A stretch of 32,685 nt of DNA from positions 1 through 32,685 of the forward strand of contig CAYSWS010000012.1 in assembly GCA_964434935.1 (NCBI GenBank). The letters are read 5' to 3'. Shown piece after piece: positions 29,611 through 32,685 of the stretch; position 1 is the stretch's first letter; every line of letters starts with the position of its first letter. The DNA is from CAYSWS01 sp964434935 (GTDB taxonomy: Bacteria; Patescibacteriota; WWE3; UBA101185; UBA10185). The translations under genes were made by a program, and so were the position numbers. The notes under the pieces are model-generated. The model saw nothing but the letters and a program-made list of their open reading frames with translations. It did no database searches and was not told where the DNA came from.

Positions 29611-30722
29611 CCGCTGATCTGCATAGGCATAATGATGTGCAGATAGTTTTCGATCTCGGAGGGCTCAAAGATACACGGGGCTGAATTTCCATTAGTCCTC
29701 ACGGTCAATTTCTCAGATTTAATATTATTCAAAAAATCAAGCAGGAATTTAGAATTAAAACCTATTTCCAAGGCCTCTTCAGATTCCACCTCAGCCTTGA
29801 ACTTGCTCTTATGTTCGCCGGCTTCTTGAGCGGTAGCCGTGATCTCTATAAAGCCTTTAGGGTTAATTCTTAATAGCAAGGCACTGTCAGCTTCCTTGGC
29901 AAAAATATCGGTCAGTTTAACGGCCTCCGCGAATTCGTGGGAGAAGAACTCGGCTTTGGTGGTGGTCTTTTCAGGGATGATCTTTTTGTAGTCAGGATAG
30001 TCTCCGTCCAGGATCCTGGTGGCTATGACCGTATCGTTTTGCTTGAAAATGACCAAATTGTCGTTCTTGTCCAGAGAAAAAGAAATGGGCTCGTCGCCGT
30101 CGGCGTAGACGCGGGCTACGTCCATCAGAGTTTTGGCCGGTATGACAGCCTGGAATTCATCGCCTTTGTTATTGGGGGCCAACTTGGTTTCGGACAGCCT
30201 AAAACCGTCGGAAGCGGCTAAGGTAAGGACCTTGCCATCAAAATCCATGTAAACACCGGTAAAAACAGGTCTGGAATCGTCCAGGGAGGCGCAAAAGGAC
30301 ACTAGAGACACAGCTTCGTAGAATTTGTGGGGATCGAACTCCAATATCTTAAGATCGGCTTTTTCTTCAGGCAGATCCGGGAAATCTTCGGCAGAGACAC
30401 CGTTGAATTTGGACTTGGTGATATCAGAGCTGATATGCAAAATATCGTCTTTTAACGAAGCCTCTATAGTATCCGAACTCAGGTTGGCGATAAAATCTCT
30501 CAGCATTTTGGCCGGCACGGTAATAGCACCATCATCCTCAATAGAAGCGCCCACGTGAGTGACGATGGTGGTGGACAAATTAGTGGCGGACAACTTGATC
30601 TGATTATCCTTGGCCATAATGAGTACATTAGAAAGTATGGGAAGCTCACTTTTGGTGGGGACAGCGCGGTAGACTTTTGTCAGTCCCTGGGTTAGATTTT
30701 CCTGCAGGCAAGTAAATTTCAT
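29607..30722 (-). CDS. dnaN: DNA polymerase III beta subunit (sliding clamp)
   Basis: A 371-residue protein of the standard three-domain clamp length. It begins MKFTCLQENLTQGLTKVYRAVPTKSELPILSNVLI, a typical clamp N-terminus, and ends CIFEPSEIENYLHIIMPMQI, the family's peptide-binding C-terminal segment (usually YxxMPMRL/V). The ring tethers the replicative polymerase to DNA. It is the last gene of a run rpmH-rnpA-yidD-yidC-jag-dnaN and starts 3 bases after the jag stop. In many bacteria dnaN follows dnaA on the other side of the origin, so this order is a local rearrangement. Confidence 0.96.
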   Translation of the reverse strand: MKFTCLQENLTQGLTKVYRAVPTKSELPILSNVLIMAKDNQIKLSATNLSTTIVTHVGASIEDDGAITVPAKMLRDFIANLSSDTIEASLKDDILHISSDITKSKFNGVSAEDFPDLPEEKADLKILEFDPHKFYEAVSLVSFCASLDDSRPVFTGVYMDFDGKVLTLAASDGFRLSETKLAPNNKGDEFQAVIPAKTLMDVARVYADGDEPISFSLDKNDNLVIFKQNDTVIATRILDGDYPDYKKIIPEKTTTKAEFFSHEFAEAVKLTDIFAKEADSALLLRINPKGFIEITATAQEAGEHKSKFKAEVESEEALEIGFNSKFLLDFLNNIKSEKLTVRTNGNSAPCIFEPSEIENYLHIIMPMQISG

Positions 30723-30725
30723 AAA

Positions 30726-31184
30726 TTATTTTTTCAGTTCTCCGGCCGGTCTCAAATAAAGTCGTCTGTCTTTTCCCTCGCCGCGACTTTCGCTTTCTAC
30801 ATCTATGTAATCACCAATGAGCATGTGCACGTGACGTCTTTCGTAAGGGGTCATAGGCGGAAGTCTAATTTCCTTTTGGTGAAATCTCACTCTATCAATA
30901 AAACCCTTCACCATATCTTCCAGTTTGTCCAGCTTGGCCTGTCTATAGCCGTTGATATCAAGAGAAATGGGCACCCATTCGTTTGAGTCCTTAAACACGG
31001 CGTGACTCAGGATGTACTGCAGAGCGTCCAGGGACTCTCCGCGGTAGCCGATGAGGAAATTAAGGTCATCTCCGATAACCTCTACTCTGAAAGCATCTTT
31101 GTCCTGAGTAATGGTCACGGTGGGAGAGATATCTATGAATTCGAAGATTTTATTCAAATGTTTTTCTATGCTTGCTTTAGACAT
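30726..31184 (-). CDS. jag: Jag/KhpB family RNA-binding protein (KH and R3H domains)
   Basis: A 152-residue protein with a KH domain (about 15-80; IGYRGESLDALQYILSHAV carries the GxxG loop) and a C-terminal R3H domain (about 85-150; PMTPYERRHVHMLIGDY holds the Arg-x3-His motif, RRHVH). The N-terminal Jag_N domain of longer homologues is absent. KhpB proteins bind RNA with KhpA and influence cell elongation and division in Firmicutes. The ATG directly abuts the yidC stop (0 bases), as expected for the conserved yidC-jag pair. Confidence 0.92.
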   Translation of the reverse strand: MSKASIEKHLNKIFEFIDISPTVTITQDKDAFRVEVIGDDLNFLIGYRGESLDALQYILSHAVFKDSNEWVPISLDINGYRQAKLDKLEDMVKGFIDRVRFHQKEIRLPPMTPYERRHVHMLIGDYIDVESESRGEGKDRRLYLRPAGELKK

Positions 31185-31967
31185 TTATTTTTTTGCCAAC
31201 TTATCAACCCAGGGCTTGAGGCCTCCCCAGCCGTTGACAAAGTAGTTTTGAACTATTGAAAATAGTGTCGATGTAATTATATATATAATCACACCTGAGG
31301 GCAGACTTATACCTAAAAATACCATCATGGCAGGCATGATGTAAAGAGATTGCTGCTGCATATTATAGGCAATGTCATCTTTCTTGTCGGGAGTCTTTTT
31401 GGCGGCTTTAACACCGGTTTCTACGTAAGGCATGCTCATCTTGGCCAGCACGAACTGCGACACTCCGGCCAGTATGGCCATGATGAAATAGGGGTCGGGT
31501 TTGGCCAGGTCCAGATAGAAGAATCTGGTGCTCAGCTCCTGTATGGAAGTGAATTTTATAAAGGAGAAGTACAAGCGGTCGTTGATGAGAGCGAGGTCCG
31601 TCATTTGCGTTATCTGCCTGATGACTGAATACAGTGCCGTGAAGATCAAAATGGTAATGATCATGGTGTAGCAGCCGCTGGCCGGATTGACGCCGTGCTC
31701 TTTCATGAGCTGCATCTGCAACTCCGCCTGTTTCTTTTTGTCATATTTATATTTGGTCTTGATCTTTTCCAGATGAGGCTGGAGGTCTCGCTGCTTTTTA
31801 GCGGTTTTTAATGAAGGCAGTATAAAAGGTATAGATATAGCCTTCACTATCAAGGTTAAGACTATGATCGACCAACCGATACTTTTGGTGACTAAATAGA
31901 GCAGCGCCAGCATGTTGAAGATGGGGTTGACCAATATTGTGTTGTGTATAGTTAAAAATATCGACAT
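31185..31967 (-). CDS. yidC: Membrane protein insertase YidC/Oxa1 family
   Basis: A 260-residue short-form insertase with about five membrane helices and no large periplasmic domain. NPIFNMLALLYLVTKSIGWSIIVLTLIVKAISIPFILPSLKTAKK includes the first core helix and the conserved Arg/Lys-bearing cytoplasmic loop (QRDLQPHLEKIKTKYKYDKKKQ, a charged hairpin). The second conserved segment is NPASGCYTMIITILIFTALYSVI. It inserts proteins into the cytoplasmic membrane with or without SecYEG. A basic tail ends the protein (KPWVDKLAKK), which helps ribosome contact in homologues. It lies 8 bases downstream of yidD. Confidence 0.94.
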   Translation of the reverse strand: MSIFLTIHNTILVNPIFNMLALLYLVTKSIGWSIIVLTLIVKAISIPFILPSLKTAKKQRDLQPHLEKIKTKYKYDKKKQAELQMQLMKEHGVNPASGCYTMIITILIFTALYSVIRQITQMTDLALINDRLYFSFIKFTSIQELSTRFFYLDLAKPDPYFIMAILAGVSQFVLAKMSMPYVETGVKAAKKTPDKKDDIAYNMQQQSLYIMPAMMVFLGISLPSGVIIYIITSTLFSIVQNYFVNGWGGLKPWVDKLAKK

Positions 31968-31975
31968 AACATGTG

Positions 31976-32191
31976 CTATTCTACAGGATCGTGTCCACCC
32001 TTGTTAAAGGGATTACACCTGATAATTCTCCACGACCCCATTAATCCGCCTTTAATTACACCATATTTTTCTATGGCCTGATAGGTATATTTTGAGCAGC
32101 TGGGCTCAAAGCGGCAGATCTTGAGGCCAAAATTCTCAGGTGATAGAAACCTCTGATAAAAGCGAATCAATGTCAAGGCAAATTTCTTCAT
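31976..32191 (-). CDS. yidD: Membrane protein insertion efficiency factor YidD
   Basis: A 71-residue protein, about family length, with the invariant pattern CRFEPSCSKYTYQAIEKYG followed by GGLMGSWRIIRCNPFNKGGHDPV. YidD is an amphipathic, membrane-associated helper of YidC-mediated insertion. The frame is open from 32227, but MKKFALTLIRFYQRFLSP at 32191 is where the family begins; this start lies inside rnpA and gives a 56-base overlap, a common arrangement for rnpA-yidD. Confidence 0.94.
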   Translation of the reverse strand: MKKFALTLIRFYQRFLSPENFGLKICRFEPSCSKYTYQAIEKYGVIKGGLMGSWRIIRCNPFNKGGHDPVE

Positions 32192-32480
32192 GGCTTGCTT
32201 GTAAACTTTTTGTGTTTGGATGGACAACTATCCAAAGACTGCTGGGTATTGTATCAAATTTTTCTCTCATGCACTCAGAGAACAACCTTTTTATGCGATT
32301 TCTCGTTACGGCATTCTTATGGATCTTCTTGGTGACCACAATTCCTGTCTTGGTAACTCCGGAATAGTTGTCCGGTTCAAGAAAATACAGGTAGCAAAAC
32401 TTTCCTGTCAGCTTCTTACCGTATTTTCTGGTGATATTAAATTCAAAATTGGTGGAAAGTCGTCTTTCCTTTTTAAACAT
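32136..32480 (-). CDS. rnpA: Ribonuclease P protein component
   Basis: A 114-residue basic protein that partners the RNase P RNA in trimming tRNA 5' ends. The RNR motif is KNAVTRNRIKRLFSE (about residues 54-68), and the N-terminal MFKKERRLSTNFEFN begins as usual for the family. It starts 3 bases after the rpmH stop and overlaps yidD at its end. The RNase P RNA gene itself is not in the window. Confidence 0.95.
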   Translation of the reverse strand: MFKKERRLSTNFEFNITRKYGKKLTGKFCYLYFLEPDNYSGVTKTGIVVTKKIHKNAVTRNRIKRLFSECMREKFDTIPSSLWIVVHPNTKSLQASHEEICLDIDSLLSEVSIT

Positions 32481-32483
32481 GGT

Positions 32484-32636
32484 TTATTTACCGCTTATTT
32501 TCACGGTAAGTTTTTTTCTTTTTTTGAAAATCCTTCTTTTCAACACGTTTCTTCCGCCGGGGCTCATCATTCTTTTGAGAAAGCCGTGTTTTCTTAGTCG
32601 CTTCTTCTTTTTTGGCTGCCAGGTTCTTTTAGGCAT
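32484..32636 (-). CDS. rpmH: Large ribosomal subunit protein bL34
   Basis: A 50-residue, strongly basic protein read on the reverse strand: MPKRTWQPKKKKRLRKHGF, then LKRMMSPGGRNVLKRR and a Lys-rich tail. KRTWQPxxxxRxxxHGFxxRM and the GRxVLxRRR region are diagnostic of L34. At 50 residues it is slightly longer than the usual 44-46. It is the first gene of the rpmH-rnpA-yidD-yidC-jag-dnaN run and has a clear promoter just upstream. There is no Shine-Dalgarno sequence before the ATG at 32636. Confidence 0.97.
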   Translation of the reverse strand: MPKRTWQPKKKKRLRKHGFLKRMMSPGGRNVLKRRIFKKRKKLTVKISGK

Positions 32637-32646
32637 AACAGGAAGT

Positions 32647-32675
32647 ATCTTATCTTATTCGAATAATGGAGTCAA
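32647..32675 (-). promoter_or_regulatory. Sigma-70 promoter of the rpmH-dnaN operon
   Basis: Reverse strand TTGACT (32670-32675), 17-base spacer, TAAGAT (32647-32652). The -10 ends 10 bases before the rpmH ATG, so the leader is only 3-4 bases. It is the best -35/-10 pair in the window besides the groESL promoter. Confidence 0.7.
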
Positions 32676-32685
32676 TGTTGCAAAG

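Overview
The window looks like a piece of the chromosome of a Patescibacteria (Candidate Phyla Radiation) bacterium. The grounds are small tightly packed genes, an alanyl-tRNA synthetase without its C-terminal domain, a PrgI / TraC-like / VirB4 trio, a DUF4012 protein, short single-domain versions of housekeeping proteins, and a minimal surface-glycan gene set. TGA is an ordinary stop (tatD and the Wzz-like gene end in it), which argues against the lineages that recode TGA. I cannot name the class or genus from the sequence. No stretch longer than about 120 bases lacks a gene.

Layout. 1-401 (-): start of rmuC, cut by the window edge. 467-3089 (+): a small membrane protein, metG and tatD. 3086-6172 (+): a GT2 glycosyltransferase and a WecA/MraY-type phosphosugar transferase. 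6244-9126 (+): an OmpR-type regulator with a degenerate receiver, then a 700+ residue protein with a prepilin N-terminus, two Ig-like domains and an unrecognised C-terminal domain. 9205-9453 (-): an 82-residue protein. 9564-10508 (+): a UbiA-type prenyltransferase. 10523-11336 (-): two small membrane proteins. 11362-12573 (+): an O-antigen-ligase-type membrane protein. 12551-12925 (-): an alkyltransferase-like protein. 12982-13569 (+): a membrane-anchored TPR protein. 13647-15258 (-): a 68-residue protein and a PEGA/SH3 protein. 15300-17240 (+): tRNA-Cys(GCA) and alaS. 17252-19285 (+): CIRCE operator, groES, groEL. 19310-21208 (-): Wzz-like protein, RNase HI and a nucleotidyltransferase in an overlapping run. 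21341-24496 (+): a 1051-residue SDR-DUF4012 fusion. 24517-29610 (+): a PrgI fusion, a TraC-like protein and a VirB4-type ATPase. 29607-32636 (-): rpmH, rnpA, yidD, yidC, jag and dnaN, the block normally found beside the replication origin.

Three themes stand out. First, many genes have a TATAAT-like box only 6-10 bases before the start codon and no Shine-Dalgarno sequence, so leaderless mRNAs appear to be a main mode of initiation; groEL and two small genes instead have strong Shine-Dalgarno sequences. This spacing changes several likely start codons. Second, surface biology dominates: polyprenyl-linked glycan assembly (WecA type, GT2, UbiA type, O-antigen ligase, Wzz), a pilin-anchored ectoprotein, a PEGA/SH3 protein and the DUF4012 fusion. 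Third, several proteins are unusual fusions or have lost catalytic residues: the receiver (Asp to Glu), the SDR half (Tyr to Leu), and PrgI joined to a carboxypeptidase-regulatory-like domain. The best candidates for something undescribed are the pilin-anchored ectoprotein with its neighbouring regulator, and the SDR-DUF4012 / PrgI / TraC / VirB4 block.
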